The translations under genes and the position numbers were made by a program. A model generated the notes under the pieces. It was given only the letters and a program-made list of their open reading frames with translations. It did not search any database and was not told where the DNA came from. A DNA stretch of 64,000 bases from the NCBI RefSeq assembly GCF_000443165.1, contig NZ_ATJV01000114.1:1-64000 (forward strand). Direction: 5' to 3'. Source of the stretch: Thauera terpenica 58Eu (lineage in GTDB: Bacteria; Pseudomonadota; Gammaproteobacteria; Burkholderiales; Rhodocyclaceae). Below are positions 14,996 through 22,202 of the stretch, piece after piece (position 1 is the first letter of the stretch; the number at the start of each line of letters is the position of its first letter).

Positions 14996-15598
14996 ATGAA
15001 GAAACTTGTCCTTGGCGCCGTGTTGGCCTTGTCCGCAAGCCTTGCGAGCGCAGCGCCGATTCCGACGGTGGTGAGCACTGCCAGCACCGGCTTCAACGGC
15101 AGCTTGCAGGTGCTCAACGACGGTATCGTTCCGGCCGAAATGAGCGTGTGGAGCTCGGACAAGACGCTGTCCTGGAAAGGCACGGACAAGGCCTTCACGT
15201 TTTCTTTTGGCGATCTCTACCGTGTCGACGATGTGCGCCTGTCGGTCGACAACAACGACAGCTACTTGCTGGAATATTCGCTCGACAACCTGAGCTGGAC
15301 CACGCTGTTTGCGGTGGCCTGGCATTACGGTGAAGTGTTCTGGGGCATGGACACGATGTCCACGCACGGTGGCGATCTGGAATACGTCAGCCAGCTGGAC
15401 TTTGCCCCGGTTGAAGCGCGCTTTGCCCGCATCATGGCGACCGGTGGCGACAACCTGTATGCGGTGGGCGAAGTGGCTTTCAGCGGCGAGCGCGTCATTC
15501 AGTCTACGACGGCGTCTGTGCCCGAGCCGGGCATGCTTGCGCTGCTGGCGGCGGGCGCGGCGGCCTTCGCCATGGTGCGCCGGCGCCGCATGAGCTAA
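14996..15598 (+). CDS. PEP-CTERM sorting domain protein
   Basis: 200 aa. Signal peptide MKKLVLGAVLALSASLASAA and a C-terminal sorting signal VPEPGMLALLAAGAAAFAMV then RRRR. The middle part (about residues 25-175) resembles a beta-sandwich (discoidin-like) fold, which I do not assign firmly. It would be exported, then processed by exosortase (not in this window) at the PEP motif. GAAGGAA at 14983-14989 is the likely ribosome site. The 231 bp upstream show no clear promoter motif. Confidence 0.85.
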   Translation: MKKLVLGAVLALSASLASAAPIPTVVSTASTGFNGSLQVLNDGIVPAEMSVWSSDKTLSWKGTDKAFTFSFGDLYRVDDVRLSVDNNDSYLLEYSLDNLSWTTLFAVAWHYGEVFWGMDTMSTHGGDLEYVSQLDFAPVEARFARIMATGGDNLYAVGEVAFSGERVIQSTTASVPEPGMLALLAAGAAAFAMVRRRRMS

Positions 15599-15618
15599 AC
15601 CAAGCCTCAATGCATGCA

Positions 15619-15667
15619 GGGGACAGACCACGATCCTGTGCGGGAATCGTGGTCTGTCCCCTTTTTT
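15619..15667. terminator. Terminator-like palindrome
   Basis: GGGGACAGACCACGAT (15619-15634) and ATCGTGGTCTGTCCCC (15646-15661) form a perfect 16-bp stem followed by T6. It separates the rightward PEP-CTERM gene from the leftward phosphatase gene. The arm sequence is one I recognise as common between proteobacterial genes and may itself be a mobile palindrome. Confidence 0.75.
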
Positions 15668-15694
15668 GCTTTCCCTTTTTTGCTTTTTTGCGGC

Positions 15695-16132
15695 TTAGAT
15701 CTTGCCTACCCAGTGATCGACCGCCTCGGAGATGATGTCGTAGGCGAGTTGATGCGCGTCTTCGGGCTCGCGGTAGGGGTCGGGCACCTCGGTCCTGGTC
15801 CAGTGCCCGAGCAGGAAGGTCTTGCCGCGGGTGGTGGGGTCGAGGTCGTTGGCGTAGTCGAGGTGGTGCTTTTCCATGCCGAGGATGAGATCCGACCAGC
15901 GCGTGAGCTCGAGGTTGAGCTGCTGGGCGCGGTGGGCGGAGAGATCCACCTGGTGCTGATTGGAAACCTGCTGGGTGATCTTGTCAGCGCCGTGGCCTGC
16001 CAGCGCACCGATGCCGGCGGAGCGGACCAGGACTTTCTTGCCCGCGGCGAGTGCACGCTGACGGATCAGCTCTTCGGCAAGCGGACTGCGACAGATGTTG
16101 CCGGTGCACAGAATGAGAATTTTTTCGAACAT
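15695..16132 (-). CDS. Low-molecular-weight protein-tyrosine phosphatase
   Basis: 145 aa from the ATG at 16132. P-loop C9-T-G-N-I-C-R15 (CX5R) followed by SP, and the general acid region VPDPYRE at about 115. The NQHQVDLSAHRAQQL segment is also typical. In this group (Wzb/Ptp) the usual partner is a BY-kinase controlling exopolysaccharide export. None is in this window, but PEP-CTERM proteins flank the gene and those systems are linked to exopolysaccharide. Confidence 0.9.
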   Translation of the reverse strand: MFEKILILCTGNICRSPLAEELIRQRALAAGKKVLVRSAGIGALAGHGADKITQQVSNQHQVDLSAHRAQQLNLELTRWSDLILGMEKHHLDYANDLDPTTRGKTFLLGHWTRTEVPDPYREPEDAHQLAYDIISEAVDHWVGKI

Positions 16133-16143
16133 GGCCTTGGCGT

Positions 16144-16184
16144 AAAAAAAACCGACACCCCGGTTCAGGGGCATCGGTTTTTTT
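16144..16184 (-). terminator. Bidirectional terminator
   Basis: A-run, CCGA-N2-CCCC, six-base loop, GGGG-N2-TCGG and T7 form an intrinsic hairpin functional in both directions. It follows the leftward PEP-CTERM gene ending at 16249 and precedes the phosphatase gene. Confidence 0.8.
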
Positions 16185-16248
16185 AGATATGTTGCCGATC
16201 AAGCAGCGCAGACAAGGCCGCGCTGACTGACCCGATCAAGCGAGCTGA

Positions 16249-17025
16249 TCAAGCAGCTTGCTTGCGACGACGAACTGCACCCAGACCGGCCAGACCCAGA
16301 CCCAGGAGGGCGAGGGATGCGGGTTCGGGGACGGCGGTGACGGCGATATTGTTCAGGGAGAATTTGCCGTCAATTTTGTTGTCGGAGTCGTTGGTGAGCT
16401 TGCCGGGCACGGGGCCGCCGTCGGCAGCCCACATCAGTGCGCCCAGACCCGGCCAGTCGGTGGCGGTCTCGGTGATGTTCATGGTGACGGTGGTGTCGGT
16501 GAAGTTGCCCGTGACAGCGAAGGTGCCGGAGCCGTTCGTATTAACGAAACCGGTGCCGAGCAGGCCGTTCAGAAAGCCCAGAACACCCGAGGTGGTATTG
16601 CCATTGTACGAGCCGCTAAAGCCAAAATTGTGCGTACCGAGGACGAGGCCCGAGCCGAACACGAAGGGATAGGACCCGGGAGTCAGGCCAGCGATGCTGA
16701 TGTTGCCGTTATAGACCGGGGTGTTGCTCGTGACGGGGGGGAGATTGATGTTGCCAGCACCAAAATTAACCCAACCAGAGCCAATCGGGCCGGCTGAACC
16801 CGGGCCGACGCTCACGGCATAAGTGCTCGAGGGGCCTGTGCTCAGGTTGCCGCTGCCCAGCAGGCTTGTGAGCTTGACCGAGTAGGTACCGGGCGTGCCA
16901 TCAGCGAAGCCCTCAACGAGAAAGTCGCCCTTGAGGGAGTTGATGTTACTCACGAAAGCAGCCGAGGCGCCGGTGCTGATCGTGGCCAGAGCCGCTGCGG
17001 CGGCGATGAGGGCAGTCTTTTTCAT
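16249..17025 (-). CDS. PEP-CTERM sorting domain protein
   Basis: 258 aa. Signal peptide MKKTALIAAAAALATISTGA-SA (cleaved near residue 22), a Gly/Ser/Asn/Thr-rich body, and the C-terminus VPEPASLALLGLGLAGLGAV followed by RRRK. It would be secreted to the surface after exosortase processing. A sigma-54-type promoter lies about 95 bp upstream, in line with the control of many PEP-CTERM genes by the PrsK/PrsR pair (not in this window). The body has no recognised domain. Confidence 0.88.
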   Translation of the reverse strand: MKKTALIAAAAALATISTGASAAFVSNINSLKGDFLVEGFADGTPGTYSVKLTSLLGSGNLSTGPSSTYAVSVGPGSAGPIGSGWVNFGAGNINLPPVTSNTPVYNGNISIAGLTPGSYPFVFGSGLVLGTHNFGFSGSYNGNTTSGVLGFLNGLLGTGFVNTNGSGTFAVTGNFTDTTVTMNITETATDWPGLGALMWAADGGPVPGKLTNDSDNKIDGKFSLNNIAVTAVPEPASLALLGLGLAGLGAVRRRKQAA

Positions 17026-17118
17026 GATTTGAGTCCTGTCAGTACGTCACGGCTGGTGTATGGCCAGAGTGCGGGTTTAACTTCGTCGCAACGTGTAGGT
17101 AGTCGCTGTGCAGACTAA

Positions 17119-17135
17119 AGCAATATCGATGCCAG
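17119..17135 (-). promoter_or_regulatory. Sigma-54-type promoter
   Basis: On the minus strand CTGGCATCGATATTGCT matches the -24/-12 consensus YTGGCACG-N4-TTGCW, with GG and GC in the right spacing. It lies 94-110 bp upstream of the leftward PEP-CTERM start. Confidence 0.6.
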
Positions 17136-17290
17136 TTTTTCAAGTCATTGATTTTGATTTGTTTTGTATCGCAAGACGAGCCTGGAAGAGCGCGAGTGTA
17201 AAGTTTTCCGACAAGCCTTTTGGGTGCTGCTGAACGCGGCAGCTGCAGACCTGCTCTGACCTACGGTGGCGCCTGCCGATGCGGGCCGGT

Positions 17291-17521
17291 TCAGAACCAG
17301 CTCTCGACCTTGCTGCGCGCCGGCATGCCGCCCGCGTGCACCACGGTGCCATCGACGACGACGCCGGGCGTGGCCATGATGCCGTAAGTCATGATCTGCT
17401 GCAGGTCTTCGACCTTTTCAAGCATGATTTGCGCGCCATTGGCGGCGGCGACTTCTTCGATGAGGCGGATGGTGTTGCGGCAGTTTGCGCAGCCCGAGCC
17501 CAGAACCTTGATGTTTTTCAT
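17291..17521 (-). CDS. Small CxxC thioredoxin-like protein
   Basis: 76 aa with redox pair C11-A-N-C14 (KVLGSGCANC) and the cis-Pro region MATPGVVVDGTVVHAGGMP. It belongs to the short thioredoxin family (redox-active disulfide protein type). It starts 12 bp after the permease stop. The pairing of this protein with a DUF318-type permease is common, and it probably delivers electrons or handles the permease's thiol-bound substrate. Confidence 0.88.
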   Translation of the reverse strand: MKNIKVLGSGCANCRNTIRLIEEVAAANGAQIMLEKVEDLQQIMTYGIMATPGVVVDGTVVHAGGMPARSKVESWF

Positions 17522-17533
17522 GCTGTGCCTTCC

Positions 17534-18601
17534 TCAGAGAATCAGGTTGAAGATGTAGCCGACCAGGATGATGCCGGTGGCGACGATGGAAACATAGATC
17601 GCGATCAGCTTGAGCTTGAGCGCCTTGCGCAGGATGATCATCTCCGGCAGTGACAGGGCGACCACGCTCATCATGAAGGCCAGCAAGGTGCCCATGGCCG
17701 CGCCCTTGCCGTACAAGGCTTCGACGATGGGGATGACGCCCGCGGTGTTGGTGTACATCGGCACGCCAATGCCGACGCTGGCCGGCACCGCCCACCACGC
17801 CTCCTTGCCCATGATCTGGGCCATGAACTCGGCCGGCACATAGCCGTGGATGCCGGCGCCGATGGCGATGCCGACCATCACATACGGCCACACCCGGCCA
17901 ACGATCTCCTTCACGCTGGCCCAGGCGGCGTCGAAGCGATCGGGCCAGCTCGGGCGCGTCTGCGAGATGTTGGTGGCGGCCGCGCCGCGCTGGATGTTGA
18001 GCACCCAGTCTTCCAGATGGCGCTCGAGCTTCATGCGCGTGAGGATGAGCCCGGCAAGCATGGCCACCACGATACCAAAGGCAAAGTAGAGCGCGGCGAT
18101 CTTCCAGCCGAACATCGCCGCGAGCATGACCACCGCAATCTGGTCGATCATGGGCGCGGCGATGAGAAAGGTGAGGGTGATGCCCAGCGGTACGCCTGCC
18201 GACAGAAAACCGATGAAAAGCGGCACCGCCGAACACGAGCAGAACGGCGTCACCGCGCCCAGCAAGGCGGCGAGCAGGTAGTTGAAGATGGCTGCGTGCC
18301 CGGCAAGCAGGCTGCGTGTGCGCTCGGGCGTGAAAAAGGTATGCACCACGCCCATGATGAAGACCACCGCTACCAGCAGCAGCAACACCTTGGGCGTGTC
18401 GTAGATGAAGAAATGCACGGCTTCGGCCGCGTGCGTGCCCCGTGCCAGCCCCAGCAGGCCGACGAACACATCGGCAAAATCGGTCAGGTGGGTGTAGGCA
18501 GCCACCCATGCGGCGGCCGCGACCAGGATCGTCGCCGCCCAGCGCCCGAGGCGGGGTGAAGAAGGCTGGAAGCTGGGAGTGGAAGGGGGTGTGCTGCTCA
18601 T
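17534..18601 (-). CDS. Permease of the ArsP/DUF318 family
   Basis: 355 aa with about eight membrane segments. The hallmark TPFCSCSAVPLFIGFLSAGV (C121, C123) lies in the first half, and the second half repeats the architecture (WAVPASVGIGVPMYTNTAGV). ArsP members export trivalent organoarsenicals, while others are uncharacterised. Co-operon with the CxxC protein and divergent from arsC, 260 bp away. This suggests arsenic or another thiol-reactive metalloid, but no ArsR is seen. Confidence 0.85.
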   Translation of the reverse strand: MSSTPPSTPSFQPSSPRLGRWAATILVAAAAWVAAYTHLTDFADVFVGLLGLARGTHAAEAVHFFIYDTPKVLLLLVAVVFIMGVVHTFFTPERTRSLLAGHAAIFNYLLAALLGAVTPFCSCSAVPLFIGFLSAGVPLGITLTFLIAAPMIDQIAVVMLAAMFGWKIAALYFAFGIVVAMLAGLILTRMKLERHLEDWVLNIQRGAAATNISQTRPSWPDRFDAAWASVKEIVGRVWPYVMVGIAIGAGIHGYVPAEFMAQIMGKEAWWAVPASVGIGVPMYTNTAGVIPIVEALYGKGAAMGTLLAFMMSVVALSLPEMIILRKALKLKLIAIYVSIVATGIILVGYIFNLIL

Positions 18602-18787
18602 TGCGTGCTCCGCTTGCAGGGTTCAGTGCTTGGCCGCTTGAAGCTGTACGACGACTCACTCAGGGAGACGTAGCAGGAGGCAAAAGGATGCAGCCTGGAG
18701 CGAAAAAACCATTGTGCCGCGGTCTTGGGTGGTGGCGCTTGTCGGCCTGGCGTGCGTGGCCAGGGCCTACGTTCGCGTACCTTCGTC

Positions 18788-18807
18788 GAATTATTACCCG
18801 ATAATTC
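18788..18807. promoter_or_regulatory. Inverted repeat in the permease-arsC divergent region
   Basis: GAATTAT-N6-ATAATTC, a perfect 7-bp inverted repeat 55 bp before arsC. It is a candidate operator for the divergent promoters. The rest of 18602-18861 shows no gene. Confidence 0.35.
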
Positions 18808-18861
18808 GTCCCTGGCTGACTGCCGCCGACAGGCAGGGCGTCTTCAACAAGGAAACAAGCC

Positions 18862-19263
18862 ATGAGCGACATCACGATTCACCACAACCCGCGCTGCGGC
18901 ACTTCGCGTAACACCCTGGCGCTGATCCGCAGCAGCGGCGCCGAACCGCTCGTCATCGAATACCTCAAGACCCCGCCCAGCCGCGCGCAGCTCATCGAGC
19001 TGATCAAGGCCGCCGGCCTTGGGGTGCGCGGGATCATGCGTGCGAAAGAGGCGCTGTTTGCTGAGCTTGGCCTGGGCGACCCCAACACGAGCGACGAAGC
19101 GCTCATCGACGCCATGATGGCGCATCCGATCCTGATCAACCGCCCGATCGTGGTCACGCCGCTCGGCACCCGTCTGTGCCGGCCGCCCGAGACCTTGCTG
19201 GAGATCCTGTCCCAGGCCCAGCGCGACGCCCTCGCCAGCGCGGGCGACAAGGCGTCGATATGA
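18862..19263 (+). CDS. arsC: Arsenate reductase, glutaredoxin type
   Basis: 133 aa. HHNPRCGTSRNTL holds the catalytic Cys12; IEYLKTPPSRAQL and the arginine triad region (GIMRAKEALF; LINRPIVVTPLGTRLCRPPE) match ArsC. It reduces arsenate to arsenite with glutathione/glutaredoxin in the cytosol. AAGGAAACAAGCC precedes the start. It is followed closely by a sigma factor gene. Confidence 0.92.
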   Translation: MSDITIHHNPRCGTSRNTLALIRSSGAEPLVIEYLKTPPSRAQLIELIKAAGLGVRGIMRAKEALFAELGLGDPNTSDEALIDAMMAHPILINRPIVVTPLGTRLCRPPETLLEILSQAQRDALASAGDKASI

Positions 19264-19312
19264 AGCGCGGGTTTTGGGCCTGCGGCTGTGCTGAACGAAT
19301 GGCCGACAGGCG

Positions 19313-19849
19313 ATGAATCCACCCTGCCTGATGAGCGCCTGGCAAGCCTGCGAGCGCGAACTTCACGCCTTCCTGCGCCACCGCGCGCCCGAAGGCGTCA
19401 GCGCCGACGACTTGCTCCAGGATCTGTTCCTGAAGGCCTTGCTCAAGGACCGCGCTTTTTGTGAAATCGAAAATCCGCGTGCGTGGTTGTTCGAGGTGGC
19501 GCGCAATCTGGTGCACGACCAACTGCGCCGCAAGCGCGACACCCGCCCTGTCCCTGATGATCTGCCAACGCCCGAGCCCGAGCTCGACATCGCCGACGGC
19601 CTGGTGGACTGCCTGCCACGCGTGCTGTCCGAGCTCGCCCAGGCGGACCGCGAAGTGATCGAGCTGTGCGACCTTGGCAGCATGACCCAGGCCCAGTTCG
19701 CCCGGATCAAGGCCCTCTCACTGCCCGCCGCAAAGTCGCGTATTCAACGCGCCCGCCAAAGATTACGCGCGCAGCTGATCGAAGCCTGTCAGGTACGGTT
19801 TGATGATGAGGGCAGGCGCTGTTGCTTTACGCCGCGGGCAAGGGTGTAA
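19313..19849 (+). CDS. SigZ-like ECF sigma factor
   Basis: 178 aa. Region 2 is DDLLQDLFLKALLKDRAFCE, then NPRAWLFEVARNLVHDQLRR. Region 4 is REVIELCDLGSMTQAQFARI, then SLPAAKSRIQRARQRLRAQL. The C-terminal tail CQVRFDDEGRRCCF is typical of the SigZ group. No anti-sigma factor is adjacent. It lies 49 bp after arsC and may be co-transcribed, so it could respond to arsenic or thiol stress. Confidence 0.85.
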   Translation: MNPPCLMSAWQACERELHAFLRHRAPEGVSADDLLQDLFLKALLKDRAFCEIENPRAWLFEVARNLVHDQLRRKRDTRPVPDDLPTPEPELDIADGLVDCLPRVLSELAQADREVIELCDLGSMTQAQFARIKALSLPAAKSRIQRARQRLRAQLIEACQVRFDDEGRRCCFTPRARV

Positions 19850-19863
19850 GCGCGCAAGATGAA

Positions 19864-19899
19864 AAACAGGCCCGAACCGCAATGCGGCGGGGGCCTGTT
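19864..19899. terminator. Convergent-gene hairpin
   Basis: AACAGGCCC (19864-19872) pairs with GGGCCTGTT (19891-19899), lying between the ends of the rightward sigma factor gene and the leftward GFA gene. No long T-run. Confidence 0.5.
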
Positions 19900-19944
19900 C
19901 GGGTCGATGTATGGATACTGAAGCGCGGGTCAGACCGGCTGAGG

Positions 19945-20382
19945 TCAGGCAGGCTGAGGCCAGACGAAGTCGGGGCGTAGTCCGGCGTAGACCGGAAGGC
20001 CGTCGCTGGGCTTGGGTGCGCCGGTCGCGGGATCGTAGAACGCGTGGTAGGTCGGTGACAGCGCCGCTGCGTCTAGGCCCATGAGATTGGGGACGATCAC
20101 CCGGATGCGTCGCTCCTTGTCGTCGAGCATGATCGGGGTGCCGCACTTGGCACAGGTGCACAGCTCCAGCGGGCCGTTCGGGTTCTGATCATTGAAGGGC
20201 TGACGTTTCAGGCCCGCGGGGTTGTCGACCTCGACGTCCGCATGCCTGTAGAACACCACATGGGTCGTGTCCTGGCCGGTGACGCGTTTGCACACCGAAC
20301 AGTGGCAGGTGTGATTGTCGATGGGGCCGGCATGCAGGCGCGTGTGTACATGTTCGCAGCCGCCCGTCGTGTTTGCAGTCAT
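19945..20382 (-). CDS. GFA-domain protein
   Basis: 145 aa from the ATG at 20382 (AAGGAGAGAG upstream). Zinc/thiol sites are CHCSVCKRVTG and CTCAKCGTPI, the glutathione-dependent formaldehyde-activating (GFA) family signature. Most members are not shown to act on formaldehyde, so the reaction is left open. It stands alone between convergent and co-directional neighbours. Confidence 0.85.
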   Translation of the reverse strand: MTANTTGGCEHVHTRLHAGPIDNHTCHCSVCKRVTGQDTTHVVFYRHADVEVDNPAGLKRQPFNDQNPNGPLELCTCAKCGTPIMLDDKERRIRVIVPNLMGLDAAALSPTYHAFYDPATGAPKPSDGLPVYAGLRPDFVWPQPA

Positions 20383-20498
20383 CTCTCTCTCCTTGGTTTT
20401 TTTATGATGGACCGTCATGCCCGGCTGGTCTGCATTGGCCACACCGGAAGGCTTGCGCTGAACAATGAAACGCCCAAGTCCTTGGCTGATTATGGGCC

Positions 20499-21269
20499 TC
20501 AGGCGCGAAGAAGAAAGCTCGGTGTTTTCCCCAAGCGGCCAGGGTGAGCATCGGTAGCCAGGCTGCGGGTGGATGCGTGGATGAGGACGCCGACGACCGC
20601 AGCAAACACCAGCGCAAACGCCACCGTCCTTCGGCGCGCTGTGGTCGTGCCATTCCATACGATTCTGCCGCGCGCGCTCAGCCATTCATTCAGGGCGATG
20701 CCCACGAGCAGGCAAAGCGTTCCGAGCAGGTAGCCCGCCCATACATCGCTCAGGTAGTGCACGCCGAGCCCGATGCGGCTCAGGCCCATGGCGAGGACGA
20801 GCACGCCGCTCGCGACCAGCAGCGTGATACGCAGCGCCCGCCGGGCCGTGCATCGGATCAGCACATAGCCCAGGAAGCCGTAGAAGGCGACGGCGATGGT
20901 GGCGTGGCCGCTGGGGAAGGAGTAGGACGCTTCGATCAGGACCGCTTCGAGCGGGCGGGGGCGCTGAAAGGCCAGCTTGCCCAGGGTGACGAAAACCGCC
21001 GCCCCCAGGCTTGATGCCAGCAAACCTGCGATCGCGTATTTGCGCTGCGTGAGCCAGAGCACGAGGCATGCCACAAGGAGCAGGGCGCCGACCACCCGCG
21101 GCTCGCCCAGACTGGTGATCCAGAGCAATGCAGGAAGGACCGGCGGCTCGCGAAAGGCGGCGATGAACTGGGCCACTGCATGGTCCAGCGCGATGATGTC
21201 CTGCCAGTAAGCGCGCAGATGGAAATCCTCAATGGACGGCAGGATGAAAGTGGCAAGCGTGTCGATCAT
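20499..21269 (-). CDS. PAP2-family phosphatase
   Basis: 256 aa integral membrane protein with about six helices. The three-part active site is present: KLAFQRPRP (K-x6-RP), FPSGHAT, and SRIGLGVHYLSDV. It dephosphorylates lipid phosphates such as undecaprenyl pyrophosphate or phosphatidic acid on the outer face of the inner membrane; the exact substrate is unknown. It follows the GDT1-type gene with only a few bases between, so it may be co-transcribed from the riboswitch promoter. Confidence 0.9.
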   Translation of the reverse strand: MIDTLATFILPSIEDFHLRAYWQDIIALDHAVAQFIAAFREPPVLPALLWITSLGEPRVVGALLLVACLVLWLTQRKYAIAGLLASSLGAAVFVTLGKLAFQRPRPLEAVLIEASYSFPSGHATIAVAFYGFLGYVLIRCTARRALRITLLVASGVLVLAMGLSRIGLGVHYLSDVWAGYLLGTLCLLVGIALNEWLSARGRIVWNGTTTARRRTVAFALVFAAVVGVLIHASTRSLATDAHPGRLGKTPSFLLRA

Positions 21270-21275
21270 TTGTCC

Positions 21276-21851
21276 CTACAAGCCGAACGCTGCTCCGGCA
21301 CCCGAGAAGGTCGCGATACCCAGCCCGAGAAAAATGCTTGCCGCAATGGCGTGCACCAACTTGACCGGCATTCGTGTCGCAATGCGGTCACCGAGCAGCA
21401 CCGCCGGCACGTTGGCGATCATCATGCCGAGCGTGGTTCCCGCCACCACCACGACCAGCGCCTGATATTGCGCCGCCAGCGCGAGCGTAGCGATCTGAGT
21501 CTTGTCACCCATTTCGGCGAAAAAGAAGGCGATCAGGGTGGCACCAAACACACCGAAGCGCGGCAGCTTCGCATCGTCTTCGTCGAGTTTGTCGGGAATC
21601 AGCGTCCAGACCGCCATCGCGATGAAGGACAGGGCGAGCACCCAGCGCAGGGTCTGTGGCGCCATCAAGGAAGTCAACCAGGTGCCGAGCGCTGCGGCAA
21701 ATGCGTGGTTGAGCAGGGTCGCGATCAGGATGCCCGCCACGATCGGCCATGGTCGGCGAAACTTGGCGGCGAGGATGAAAGCGAGCAGTTGGGTCTTATC
21801 GCCGATCTCGGCGAGGGCGACGATGGCGGTGGAGACGAGGAAGGCATCCAT
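21276..21851 (-). CDS. GDT1/UPF0016 family Mn2+ exporter
   Basis: 191 aa from the ATG at 21851. Two copies of the family motif E-x-G-D-K-T are present: EIGDKTQ (E15) and EMGDKTQ (about E113), each at the start of a three-helix half. UPF0016 proteins move Mn2+ (or Ca2+) out of the cytosol. A Mn2+-sensing yybP-ykoY riboswitch lies directly upstream, which supports manganese export. Confidence 0.9.
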   Translation of the reverse strand: MDAFLVSTAIVALAEIGDKTQLLAFILAAKFRRPWPIVAGILIATLLNHAFAAALGTWLTSLMAPQTLRWVLALSFIAMAVWTLIPDKLDEDDAKLPRFGVFGATLIAFFFAEMGDKTQIATLALAAQYQALVVVVAGTTLGMMIANVPAVLLGDRIATRMPVKLVHAIAASIFLGLGIATFSGAGAAFGL

Positions 21852-21914
21852 TCGATTCTGGTTCCAGGCCGGTCCATACCGATGACCCTGCGCCTCCCCG
21901 GCCATGAATGGCGG

Positions 21915-22030
21915 CGGCAGGGTCAAAGGTCTTGCCAGATCTGAAACCCGTGCGCACCACGATCTTTCGACCGAGCATGTTGACACGCACCCCTCCCGAA
22001 CGCCGGAGGGCGGCTACTCCCCAATGACGG
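21915..22030 (-). ncRNA. yybP-ykoY manganese riboswitch
   Basis: On the minus strand the leader has GGGGAGTAGCC (22022-22012), a GC-rich hairpin GCCCTCCGGCGTTCGGGAGG, the conserved TCAACATGCTCGG and, at the 3' side, GGCAAGACCTTTGACC (21936-21921). These blocks in this order are the yybP-ykoY core. It lies 64-180 bp upstream of the GDT1-type gene, a usual target. It would turn expression on at high Mn2+. Edges are approximate. Confidence 0.85.
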
Positions 22031-22202
22031 CGCGCAGTCTAGTCGAACCGGCGAGCGTGGTCAAAGCGCATCGACTTTTGCGCGGCACGAAAAACACGGA
22101 CGCCCGGTGCCCGGAGGCACACCCTGAGTGGCGAGCGTAATGGTGCTTTTGGCGCTCCATACTTCACTGCGGCAATTCAAGCACTTGGACGCGCGACACC
22201 CG

